Source: Spinacia oleracea (lineage: Eukaryota; Streptophyta; Magnoliopsida; Caryophyllales; Amaranthaceae). Taken from it: 64,000 nucleotides of DNA. The stretch covers positions 140,062,361 through 140,126,360 of the forward strand of contig NC_079492.1 in the NCBI RefSeq assembly GCF_020520425.1, written 5' to 3'. Of the stretch, positions 12,237-22,524 are shown one piece after another (the stretch's first letter is position 1; the number at the start of each line of letters is the position of its first letter). Under the pieces are notes generated by a model, which had not been told where the DNA came from, ran no database searches, and saw only the letters and a program-made list of their open reading frames with translations. Made by a program: the position numbers and the translations under genes.

Positions 12237-13143
12237 GGTGAGTTTATCCCCAGACTCACCTCTAATTTTCAGACTCTGCCACATCAGTTTTTCACTAACT
12301 TTTTCATTATCTAGACTCACACAAAACTTACCCTATTTTTACACATTATCCCCAGACTCACCTCAGACTCACCTAACTCTTAAAATAATATTTTGTGTAT
12401 ATATCTCTTTTTTGGTACATTTTCTAAATAAAATTGAAACTATGTTTTCTTATATACAAACAAAGTAGACCTGATCAACAGGCGGGCCGGGCCGAGGACA
12501 TAAAAATCTGTCCATTATGTTGGGTCGGGCTAGGCGGATCGGGCCGAGCTTCAGGCCAATTTTGTATGCCAAAACCCGCTATTTCGGGCAAAAAATAGCG
12601 GGCTTTTCGGGCCAATGTCGGGGTAAACCAAATTTATAACTAAATTTGTTGTTTTGCGTTGTCCAAAGCCCACAGTTTTTTTTTAAAAATCGGGTCGGGT
12701 CGGGTCGAGCCTGAGAATCGGGCGGGAATCTCCTGCCCAAAACCCGGTAATTTTTGGATTGGGTCGGGTCGGGCCCATGTTAATCAGCTCTAAAACAAAG
12801 TAATGTATAATTCGAGAAAAAAAAAATGTTAATTTCGAAATTGACATCTATTCCGTACAAATTAGAAACAATAATACAATATATTAAATTTAAAAGATCT
12901 AGAACATAAATTTAAAGGCAAATGAATACATAAACCATCAATAATTTAGTTGGGTGAAATAAGATAAATTAAGTTTGATGATGTGGCATGATTTGATTGG
13001 AGGAAGAAAAAAGTGGAGTATTAAGTGAGTCTTGGATTTTCAAACTCACTTCAAGACTTGATGTAGTCTTTTACCACATTATTCCTAGATTTAGGCTTGA
13101 GACTCACATCGAGACTCATCTCGAGACTTGTGATAAACTCACC
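12237..13143. mobile_element. Inverted-repeat DNA element (GGTGAGTTTATC ends)
   Basis: The ends GGTGAGTTTATC and GATAAACTCACC are perfect inverted repeats, flanked by ctgag on both sides (12232-12236 and 13144-13148). Both arms carry many agactcac words in opposite orientation. Without the nested hAT MITE (12466-12792) it is about 580 bp. The superfamily is uncertain because a 5-bp duplication is not diagnostic. Confidence 0.65.
12466..12792. mobile_element. hAT-type MITE with 8-bp target duplication
   Basis: Perfect 8-bp repeats aaacaaag (12458-12465 and 12793-12800) flank ends TAGACCTGATCAACA and (opposite strand) TAGAGCTGATTAACA. The interior is GC-rich with repeated cgggtcgggtcggg and gggccgggcc words, unlike its surroundings. 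It lies inside the larger inverted-repeat element. Confidence 0.8.
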
Positions 13144-13364
13144 CTGAGTGGAATTGGATGCAATGGATATTTAGACTTGCAAAATAAGAAAGACGTACAA
13201 AGATAATTTAAAGGCCGTTGACTACTTAAGTCAACAGGTGCATTATTAGAGCCAATAAAGGGAATCATCCAAAGACCTACAAATTCCAAGGAAAAGCACC
13301 TTCCTTTAATAAACATTTAAAAAAAAAAAAATTGATTGATGACAAACCAACAGAAATTCGTGGA

Positions 13365-13480
13365 TAGTCAACTTGCTTAATTGGTTAAATTCTTACTCCG
13401 TAAGACCGGTACTTAAGATTTGAGATTGAATATCGTTTATAATATTGAATTTGAGTTCGAAAAATCTCTCCAAATAAATT
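13365..13480 (+). mobile_element. Possible SINE fragment
   Basis: It contains a box A-like gcttaattggttaaattctt and a box B-like agatttgagattgaat at roughly tRNA spacing. No tail or target duplication is visible, so this is tentative. Confidence 0.35.
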
Positions 13481-13909
13481 GAAAATAATATCCTGCTGGT
13501 CAACACATGTTTGCTTCTCGATCTACGTCTGCATGATTAACTTAATTACCACTAGTATTACTAAGCCTATGATAATACTAGTACGTACGTACTACTAGTG
13601 CAAGTGGCATATTTGTCATTGTTAACTTGGCAAGGAATGAAGCAACTTTCCTTCTCTATGAAATATGAATGTATATATAAATATGACTATCTTTGATCTA
13701 ATATCCAGGCCACTCAGATAGCAAACGGTTAATTGATTCGGGTCAAGTCATATGCGGGTGATAAGTTATTCATTCCAACTCGAATGAGATCCAAATCCAT
13801 TGAAAAAATATTTTGCATGAAGAAACATTTACTATATTATACTCCGCAGTAGTCATGTATATACGGAGTATGAGTAATTATGTGGCTGACTCAAATACAA
13901 CCAAGTTAA

Positions 13910-14820
13910 CTAGTTTTTTGTGCACCCGATGCGTGTTTGTAAAATGCAATTTAAAAATACACACATGATATTGTTTAATTGGTTAATTACTTGTTCTTTT
14001 AATTGATTATTTTTCAATGGTTTTAATATTTGTTGGTAAATATTATCTATTAAATACAAAGGGTAAAACAAAAAATTACTTTTTTGACGTCGCCTCAGCC
14101 ATTCTTTTATACGAAGTATAACAGAGATATTTGGTTGATTTACAATTAAAGAGGTACCTAATTTAACTCCATGTAGCCGCTACCCCCCTCTCTCTCCTTA
14201 TTCTCCCTTCTCTCTCATCTTTTAGGGTTTTAGTTTCTTTGCCGTTTATGCCGGAAGTAGTCTAATTTATTCGGAAATCAGACTATTTCCGACCCTTCTT
14301 CTTGCTTTTCATTGTTTTTTCTTGTTTTGGTTTCTTTTCCATTGATTTGTTCCCAATTTATTTGGGTTTTTCCTATAGTTTTATAGGTTATTGATTCTCA
14401 TCCATGGATGAGGATTTTTTAGGGTTTTAATAATTGAGAAGGAGATTTGGATTCATATAGGTTTAGGGTTTATCATCAACTCATCGATCAGAACAGTTCG
14501 TGCGCAGATTGCGAAGGCTCTACTTGGAAAGATGCGAAATCATCGAAAATCATTGCTCGCGTCAAGTTAGAAGCGGTGGAGTAGGAGATGTGTTTTAGGA
14601 TGCAGAATAGTAATTGTTTTGATTGTAACAGTTATGTATTTTCTTTGAATTTGTGGTATGCAGGTCTATTTTATCATTGTAGATGCCGTAAGACTGATTA
14701 TTAATGATATTATTTTTCCCCGTCAAAAGTTTTTTTAGCTCCATGTGCAACTCGTGTCTAGGTCAAAGCGCGATTAAGATTTAATTAATCAAGTATGGCG
14801 TAATGTTTACCGGCCATAAA
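13910..14820 (-). other. Helitron 3' terminus, then unassigned sequence
   Basis: Read on the minus strand, acacgcatcgggtgca then a short spacer and CTAG|T at 13913-13910 is a Helitron-type 3' end (hairpin plus CTRR-T). No matching 5' end was found. Positions 14160-14700 contain CT-rich and tttagggttt words like plant 5' leaders, but I could not find a coding exon. Confidence 0.4.
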
Positions 14821-15248
14821 TCTATACTTAGTATTTAAAAAGGAAGACCACATTTTATTATATGACATGTGTCAACACATTTGATTAGATGACACGTGTC
14901 ATCCATTCTTTCTTCCATCAATTTGGCTTTTATTTTATTTTTTTCTTTGTTGTTTGATATATTATACAACTCCAATCGCCTCTTTCACTCCATCTTCCTC
15001 ATACAACATCAATTCACTAAGCTATTCATTCAACATTTTTCACTCCATATTCCCGGTTAACACTCAACAGTAATACACTATTTAATTTATGTATTATTTC
15101 AACTTTTAAAATTTACCTTTATTTAAATCATATATTCTCTCTAAAATCACAAGCTCAATAAAATTTGAACTTAAAAAGATAAACTAAATACATAATAAAT
15201 TAATAATCACTACACAACCGCCCGTTCTTGAACGGGCTCAAAAGATAG
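14821..15248 (+). mobile_element. Non-autonomous Helitron, complete
   Basis: Starts TCTATACTTAGTATTTAAAA. Ends with the hairpin GCCCGTTCTTGAACGGGC (15220-15237), a short spacer and ATAG before T. The body carries atgacatgtgtca/atgacacgtgtcat units and matches the truncated copy at 9.3 kb. It has no coding capacity, so it would depend on a Rep/helicase supplied elsewhere. Confidence 0.7.
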
Positions 15249-15734
15249 TTAAACTAAATATAATTAACAAGTTTACATTAGTTTGATGACTCGGTACGAT
15301 ATACATTAATCAAATCAAAGTGTACAAAAATGGTTGTTAATTACGAGTAACTTGATGTTGAATACACGTACAATTCAACGGTGAAATCGACAGCATATCT
15401 ACACCCACTTTACCCAAACAACATACCAAAGTAGAGTATGTCATTTCGCCAACGTCTTGGTAGATCATTTCCATCTACCATATCACTTTTTTTTTGGTTA
15501 AAAAGTAGATTCATTATAACTAAATTAGAATATTACAAAATATTTCTTGCATGGTTCATTTTCAAATTTATGTACTTGTAGATTTTAGCGACTCGTTATA
15601 ACTAATTTCCTGGTCCACTTTCAAAATTTTCTGTCATTTTGCATTTGTTTGTCCTAACTCCTAAGGTAGCATGTAAGTTTAAATCTAGCGAAAGTTCAAT
15701 TGAACTCACACTTCTGTGCCAGAACATCTAAGAA

Positions 15735-16130
15735 TTTGTTCTGTTCGACTTATTTTAGACAAAATAAGTTCCGTTAAGTTCATATAAATTCAGATAAGTT
15801 CAGATAATATAAGTTCAGTGCTTCAGTCAAAGTAAGTCCAATAGAACGAAACCTAAGATGCACCCTCTATCATTTTTTATTACATATTCTACACATGCAT
15901 GTTAAAAATCTTAAATGTTAAGGGTGCATTCTATCTATTTGTTTCTTACTTGATTTTCATGAATTTATTTATTTGAACTTAACCGAACTTATCAACTTAT
16001 TTAGTTATAAATAGTATTTGGGTTACCTTCATTTTTCCTTAACTTATATGAAGTAATCTGATCTAATCTAAATTTAGTTGAACTTATTTTTCCTAAAATA
16101 GGTGGAATAAAATGAGCAGACCGTGAACCA
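15735..16130. repeat. Two copies of the AAGTTCAG-rich repeat
   Basis: A short copy at 15735-15855 runs from tgttctgttcgacttatttt to tccaatagaacgaaacc. A second, more diverged copy at about 15925-16130 runs from gtgcattctatc to aataaaatgagcagacc. The sequence between 15249 and 15734 shows nothing I recognise. Confidence 0.55.
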
Positions 16131-16235
16131 ATTTTTTTTTTTTTAGAGAATTACAAACAATGATGTAGACAAGATACGATCTCATATGTGATACTTAGGG
16201 TATCACTCTCAATCTTAATTAACTAATCTAATCGA
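16130..16235 (-). mobile_element. Possible SINE with A-tail
   Basis: A T-run at about 16132-16143 on plus would be the A-tail of a minus-strand SINE. A box A-like attagttaattaagattg and a box B-like gagatcgtatcttg follow on that strand. Target repeats were not resolved. Confidence 0.4.
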
Positions 16236-16246
16236 CATTTAAAAAA

Positions 16247-17604
16247 CTAGTCTTACGTGCACGCGATGCGTGCGAAATTATATAAAAAAATTAATGTTGT
16301 GTTATTACAACTAATCACAACGAATATTAGGCACTAAAAAATCATTCGCAAAGTTCATATTTTAAAACAGTGGGGGCATACAATACATCATTCTTGCAAT
16401 CTAAATAGTGTAACAGTATAACTCATGCCTTTACATGATAAAAAATCAAAATCTTAGTATCAAAGTAAAGTAATTAAACATATACGGAGTAATATAAAAG
16501 CTTTAATTAATTTGATCATGTGACTCAAACAAAACTAACCGATATTATTCAAAAATGCTCAATCAACAGATTGATTCATGATGGAAAGAGACAGAAGAAG
16601 ATAAAAAAAAATGGAAATCAATAGCTCTTGATACCATTTAGAGAAGCTTAAGTATTTCATTAACTAATATAGTTGACTTTTAAAAAATCTTAAAATTTCA
16701 GATACTCCAATGTACGTATAACGGAAATCTGTTGGGTGGATCTAGGATCATATATTATCATTTTATGTAGTTTATAGAAAATGGGGACGCCAAAATGTAG
16801 ATCCGATCCACTCTTATGATCTTATCCATCATGGCCGGAGCTGTGTGTTACCAAAATAAAGGAACTGTGTTCTCAATTTTAAATAATAATTACTGTTAGA
16901 ATTTTAGACAAACAAACACAAATGGGTCCTCCTCGCTTAATTCTTTTTAAAATTGAACAATTGGCAATGACATTACCAACATCATCATCATTCACAAGTA
17001 TGACTCGAATAAATAAAATAAATGAAAATAAGTATCCTACCTTTTATTAAAATTACGATTATACGATCGCTGTGATTTACAGTCTTTATTGACGAGGGGG
17101 TTTATATACCTGTTATAGTCGTAACAAATATGATTTTCGTCTGATTCGTCTGATTGTAGTCGAAAGTTTGATATCCTCTTCGATCCCGCATAAATCTTTA
17201 CCAAAGAAACAACCTGAATTAAACTAAACACACAAAACTTAACTAGAAACAAACCCATCACAGGGGTACTCACTACACTGAAACAATCAAACCCACCATA
17301 GGAGTACTTACTACACTGAAACTATGTAGTTTTATTGAGATCTAGCGCAAAAAACACAACAGAATTGAAAGAGAAAAGACGGAAATAACCAAATTTCTGA
17401 AAAAATTTGGCTATTTTCGCCATAGAAAACCCTAATTTTTATAAACCCTAAAAAGAGAGAGAAAAGAGAGTCGTAACTTTGTCTGTCCTACAAGCTTAGA
17501 TCTAATTGGACAGATATTTATTTATTTATTTAGTTGGAGCTAAGTAGAGAGATAATCCAGTTGCTTGTACAATTTTAAATGCCCCTTATAAAAGCCTACA
17601 AACT
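16247..17604. other. Helitron 3' terminus and unassigned sequence
   Basis: CTAG at 16250-16247 preceded (minus strand) by gcacgcatcgcgtgc is another Helitron-type 3' end. Two imperfect 37-bp repeats (acccatcacaggggtactca / acccaccataggagtactta) lie at about 17252-17322. On the minus strand, aaccctaattttta-type leader sequence precedes a 33-residue frame starting MAKIAKFF at 17423. This could be the cut-off start of a gene but cannot be called one. Confidence 0.4.
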
Positions 17605-17613
17605 TTCCTATAA

Positions 17614-18155
17614 GGATAAAATTGTTTTTTACCAATCTAATAAAAATAGATAATTTATTTTTTATCGCCTAAAAAATTAAAAGTTGTGTTACCACCTAAA
17701 AAAATTAAAACTTGTTTTTTACCACCTGAAAATGGAAAACAAATGAAAATGTTATGTGAGGGATCATAATAACGATAATATTTTCGATATGTTATCTTCT
17801 TCCACAATTTTATGTATTTAACTCTCTTCTCTTCCCCCGCTTCTTTATCTTCCATGAATTCACATAATTTTTTACCACCATTAATTCACAAAATTGACCA
17901 AATTCAATGAAAATAAAGAGAAAAGGGTGAAAGAGTAAAGAAAACCATACAATTAGTGTAAAAAATTGGAGGAAATTTGAATTAGGTAGCCAAGCATATG
18001 CTTCACATTTATTTATGCATAAAGGTTTCATTTATTTTTTCATTTTCGGATGGTAAAAACAAGTTTTATTTTTTTTATGGGGTAAAAAGTTTTAGTTTTT
18101 CAGGTGGTAAAAAATAAATTTTCAATTTTTGTAGATAGTAAAATACAATTTGTCC
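17614..18155. mobile_element. MULE-type MITE with long inverted ends
   Basis: The two ends are inverted repeats of about 120 bp rich in ttttttaccacctgaaaa and aattaaaacttg words. They are flanked by near-perfect 9-bp repeats ttcctataa (17605-17613) and ttcttataa (18156-18164). At 542 bp with no transposase, it is non-autonomous. The open frames inside are incidental. Confidence 0.75.
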
Positions 18156-18204
18156 TTCTTATAAATAAGAAAGAAAACCAAACCTCAAGCTTAATTTGCT
18201 TCAA

Positions 18205-18432
18205 TTCAGGCTCTGTTCTCCCATATTATATTCTATTTTACTTTATTTCTCTGAACTTATATTTTCTAAACTTATTTTATATGGAAAAAAAAACTTATTT
18301 TTTTTCTGAAATAGCTTATTTGTGTGTGAAAATTATTAAAAAAAAAACTTATTTTTCTGACTTATTAAGTTATGTTATCTTAACTCATTTGTCTGAAATA
18401 CGTCCAAATAAGTCAAAACGGACACAACCTCA
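18205..18432. repeat. AAGTTCAG-rich dispersed repeat, copy
   Basis: Runs from ggctctgttctcccatatta to aataagtcaaaacggacaca, with internal tctgaacttat and ctgaaatacgtcc words. Same family as the blocks at 8.0, 11.3, 15.8 and 19.7 kb. Confidence 0.55.
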
Positions 18433-19127
18433 ACCCAAACTTTGAGTTTTATGACAAAGTCTTTACAACATTTTCATTAAGCCGAATTAAATAAGATCAC
18501 ACATTTTAATTTTTTGATGTTATATTCATAGCAACATACAATCCTAAAATTTGAACTGAAAAGGCCAAGTGTAATAATATTAGTTAAATGGAAGAAGTAC
18601 AAATTAGCATGCTAATATTAAAAATTATTGTAATGTTTGATTTAAAGAAAATAAAACAATACGAGTGAATGGGTTTGATTTAGCTCCATTTTTATAAGAC
18701 ACGCACACACAAAAAGACAGTATGCGGAGGTGTGATTGTCATGCTTTGCTTGGAAGTATCTTTAAATAGGGAGGTTTTGTATAAACAAATCCCCTGTTTT
18801 ATGTCACTTTCCCATGTCGCAAATATACAAATATAATTTAGAAATTCAACTTTAAAAATCATAAAATTTCATTTTAAAACAATTATATTGGCCACTGTAT
18901 TTTTACACTCTGTACAGACTACACAAACGTAGGACTACTTTTGAATTTTCTATTCACCAATCACCATCATGTGCTTATATGAAGTATTTCTATTTTTGCT
19001 TTTATGTACCAGTTCTGATAAGTTCTTTTCTTTTTCCAGACAAACTGCCAACGCACAAATAAATTTATTTCAGCAAAAATAATTTACTCGTACGTGATCA
19101 ACAATAATCTATGTATTTTCTTTAATA
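18433..19127. other. Intergenic, nothing recognised
   Basis: AT-rich sequence without a supported gene or clear repeat. Confidence 0.4.
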
Positions 19128-19131
19128 AGTC

Positions 19132-19394
19132 ATTTTTTTCGTCTCTTAATACTCGACCTGTTTTGATCGGGCATACTTGTCAATGCAAAACTTTAACCAC
19201 CAATTTCTTTAACTACATATTATAAAAACTTATAAAGATGTTAATATTTTGAAAATATATATTAAGATGAAACCAATAATATATTATATACTAACTTTTG
19301 TTTTCATATACTAGAAATAAAATAGGATCAACGTGAATTATGTGAATAATAAAAAAAAAGTCAAACCGGATCGAGTATTAAGGGACAGAGGGAG
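19132..19394. mobile_element. Stowaway-like (Tc1/mariner) MITE
   Basis: The right end reads ttaagggacagagggag followed by TA. The left end (cgtctcttaatactcgacct) is the inverted match, though its outermost bases have drifted. Both ends then share gttttgatc-type sequence in inverted orientation. Confidence 0.7.
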
Positions 19395-19571
19395 TATATC
19401 CCTTTTGGTAATAATCTTAATGTAGTTTGTAACAAAAATAAATTTATATTGTACATGGAATCAACCGAAAATTAAGCCATAGGCTATCAACCTTGTGCAT
19501 TTCCCTTTCTGTTGGTGCAGAACAAATATAGAGAATCAATGTTTTTTTTAGAGATTTATCCCTATGTATTC

Positions 19572-19797
19572 GGCCTTGTTCTGTTCACCTTATTTTCATT
19601 TATTTCAGGAAAAATAAGTTCAGATAAGTTCAGATAAGATAAGTTCAGGAAAAATAAGGGTTGACCAAGTACAACTTATAACTAAAATAAGTTTGATAAG
19701 TTTTAATAAGTTTAGGTAAGTTCAGTTAAGTTCAGTTAAGTTCAGATAAGATAAGTTCAGAAAAAATAAGTGAAAATCAGGTGAATATAACACAACC
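19572..19797. repeat. AAGTTCAG-rich dispersed repeat, best copy
   Basis: Begins cttgttctgttcaccttatt and ends caggtgaatataacacaacc. The outer 15-20 bp are inverted matches. The interior has at least eight aagttcag/taagttca units. This is the cleanest copy of the family in the window. Confidence 0.65.
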
Positions 19798-20250
19798 GAA
19801 CACTTTGTTCCTTGATTATTGAACTAGCTTGCATTCCCCTTATTAAGAAAAACTCTATATATCATGTAATTTTGTACACGTGAATGATGTGATCATCAAG
19901 AATCATGTATTTTGGCAAACATTGATCATAAAAAACACATGCACTTCTAAAGAAAATAAAACCTTATTACATTTGAATCGCTAAGTATAAAACTTTTTAC
20001 TGTTTAAGAAATGCCCCTCAAAAGTTACATTTACCACTAAGCAGTATATAAATTTATTATTTTATTAAATATTTGATACTTTTTTTTAATATATAACCGG
20101 TTATACCTTGTGTATGGTATAACACAAGATACAAAGCTACTCCGTATTTTTATATTCAGGTGCTTGTACTTTGCGATCACATTCACATAGGCTAAAACGT
20201 AGCATTGGATGTACAATGAAGATATTCCAAATACTCCTCATTTATTTATT

Positions 20251-20470
20251 TATTTGTTCTTTTTTTGAAGGTAAGATGAATGACCCTACTGCACTGGTAC
20301 CTCGCACAGGTATTTCCAGTCAGCTTTGCAGGTCCAACTCATTGGAAGTGATGGGGGATTATAGGGGAAATCCTCACTCCCAAAGAGCCCCTAGTGGAGT
20401 TTGATCCTATAACCTTGAGGTTATGAGGCCAAACCTTTACCACTAGGGGTCTAGGCCAAGCCTTGCTTGG
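20251..20470 (-). mobile_element. tRNA-derived SINE, copy A, 19-bp target duplication
   Basis: Perfect 19-bp direct repeats (20232-20250 and 20471-20489) flank it. On the minus strand the 5' part has box A-like cctagtggtaaaggtttgg and box B-like gttataggatcaaactcc, and the A-rich tail lies next to the left repeat. It shares gcacaggt and ccctactg...gcac words with the copy at 21157-21329. Confidence 0.85.
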
Positions 20471-20489
20471 TACTCCTCATTTATTTATT

Positions 20490-21140
20490 AACAAGCATTT
20501 TAACCTAATTCAAACACTAACTACTTTCCACCGCTGAGTTTATGCGTTTTGTTTTTCCTACTATATTCAACTCATGTTCCAAACTACAAATCAATTCTTA
20601 GTTGCACCAAAGCTTTATGCTTTTATGCTCATCTATAATCTCTTTTAGAATCTTATATCTTTTCTTCACGTATTTTACACATAAAAAATAAAAATGTGAC
20701 ATAGTGCACCCAGGTGCATCGTAGATATGCTCCCTCCGAACTGCCCAACTAATAGTGCAAAATAAGTTGTTTTTGAGATAAAAATCATAGAATAGAGAAA
20801 TTGAGGTCCAAATGCAAGTAATTCGAGAGGGTGAGTAATAGTATACGCATAGACGTAGTTGAGTTGCACCGAGAATGCGGCACATGATTGCTGGCACCAA
20901 ATTCGGGGTCTTTCATCAACTTTGTGGAACCCACTTGTACCACCATCATCAACATTTCTCATTATCTTTGTTTTTGAGGATTTTAGTTTTTAATTTTATT
21001 TATTATTAATAAACATCTTGCAATTATTTCCTTTCAAAAAAAATCATGCAATAATTCAATTGATGGGAAGTTCATGCATTTTATGGTTTGGGGTAACTAA
21101 TAACGTTGACAAATCTACTTACTTCCAAGTTATACATCCT
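20490..21140. other. Spacer between two SINEs
   Basis: Two overlapping minus-strand open frames of 100 and 95 codons (20598-20962) have no recognisable domain. I treat them as chance. Confidence 0.4.
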
Positions 21141-21156
21141 TCCATGAACTTTCATA

Positions 21157-21329
21157 TAGGTAAGAAGAAAGCACCCTACTGAACCAGCACCTAGCACAGG
21201 TTAACCAGCCTAGCTCCGCAGGTCACCGCTTGAGCCACTCCCAAACATTGTGCAGTTGATGAGGCTCAAACTTGTGACCTCCAAGTCACAAGGTGAGTTC
21301 CCCACCAACTCCACCAACTTATGTTGGTT
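21157..21329 (-). mobile_element. tRNA-derived SINE, copy B, 16-bp target duplication
   Basis: Perfect repeats tccatgaactttcata (21141-21156 and 21330-21345) flank a 173-bp body on the minus strand. The tRNA-like part includes ttgtgacttggaggtcacaa and gtttgagcctc. Its 3' half (cctgtgctaggtgctggttc) matches copy A, which lies about 700 bp away in the same orientation. Confidence 0.85.
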
Positions 21330-21345
21330 TCCATGAACTTTCATA

Positions 21346-22524
21346 AAAAGAAGTATAACCAAAACTACGTAAATACGTAATACGGGATACATAAAAATAC
21401 AAGTAGTTGTTGAAATCATTTTTTCAAAAGATATCTATATGACGTATGTTTTTTTTAGAGGAGTGAGGTTGATCATTGTAGTACCAGGGATGTGTACCGG
21501 TTGAACCGAAAGATTGGAATTATTCATGTTGTTTGCTTGAGCACCGAACCTAAATCTTATGATCGATGCAAGATTTAGAGTTTTTAAAAACAATTTAGTT
21601 GAAAGAATAAAAAATAAAAAGTTTCCACAAAGTTGTTACTAGCTTTGATACTTCGTGAAGTATATCATAGTCATAACACATAAGCTAATATTGATACATA
21701 TTCAAGTTTAATATTTCTATCACGTAAAAAAATAAACACCTACTCAATAGTAGAAAAGTTAAATACTTTTAAAAGGAATCGGGTCATCAACATGACCAAA
21801 ATTGTCCTCCTTAAATCAAAAAATTGAAATCAAATTTTTTCAGAACCGAATTCTTACCTAGCGGTTTGGTCCGGGCTCGGTCCAGACTATCTATGTGATT
21901 CTTGGGAGGGATTCTCATAAAAAAAAAGAAAAAAAAAAAATCAAAAAGCGCAAGAAAAAAAGAGAAAGAAAAAAGAAGCACAAAGTTAGACAATGACGCG
22001 GAATTAAACAAGTCATCAATCACCATTTCATTCAAAAAAAAATCTGTATAATCTTTCTTTTCCTTTTTCCTCAACTTTAATTTCTTTCAATTTTATCCAA
22101 TTAATCCTTTTTAATTACGTTCTGTTCTTCAAGTTCCATATAATCTGTTCATTCATTCATTTTCTCTCTCCTAAAAACACCCTATATTCTCTCACCATTC
22201 ACCAAAGAAGCCTCACTTTGAATCTAAGCCATCTTCCCCACTTTTTAACTCCCCACTTCGCCCATTTTCTTCCATTATTTTTTTACTCACTTGCTTACCG
22301 TTACTATAATTTCAGTCACTAATTACACCATTGAACTCTGTGTCAATTCTTTTTGTTAATTTTTTCTTGAAATTCCCACTTCTCCAAGTTAGTGAAATTC
22401 CTGTCGTTTCTTTGTTTTGCTCTATTAACTTCTGGGTTTTTTTACTTCTTAATTCGATAAGTTCTTTGGTTGGTGGATTTTTTGTATGAATTTGATTACC
22501 AAAATTAGTGGGTAAACTACGATA
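21346..22524. other. Upstream region of the receptor-kinase gene
   Basis: AT-rich sequence followed by pyrimidine-rich sequence from about 22050, typical of a plant 5' leader. A purine-rich run lies at 21920-21975. No second gene is supported. The transcription start could not be fixed. Confidence 0.45.

Noticed and set aside
20598-20962. Overlapping minus-strand frames of 95-100 codons between the SINEs
   Set aside because: No recognisable motif and two overlapping frames; most likely chance.
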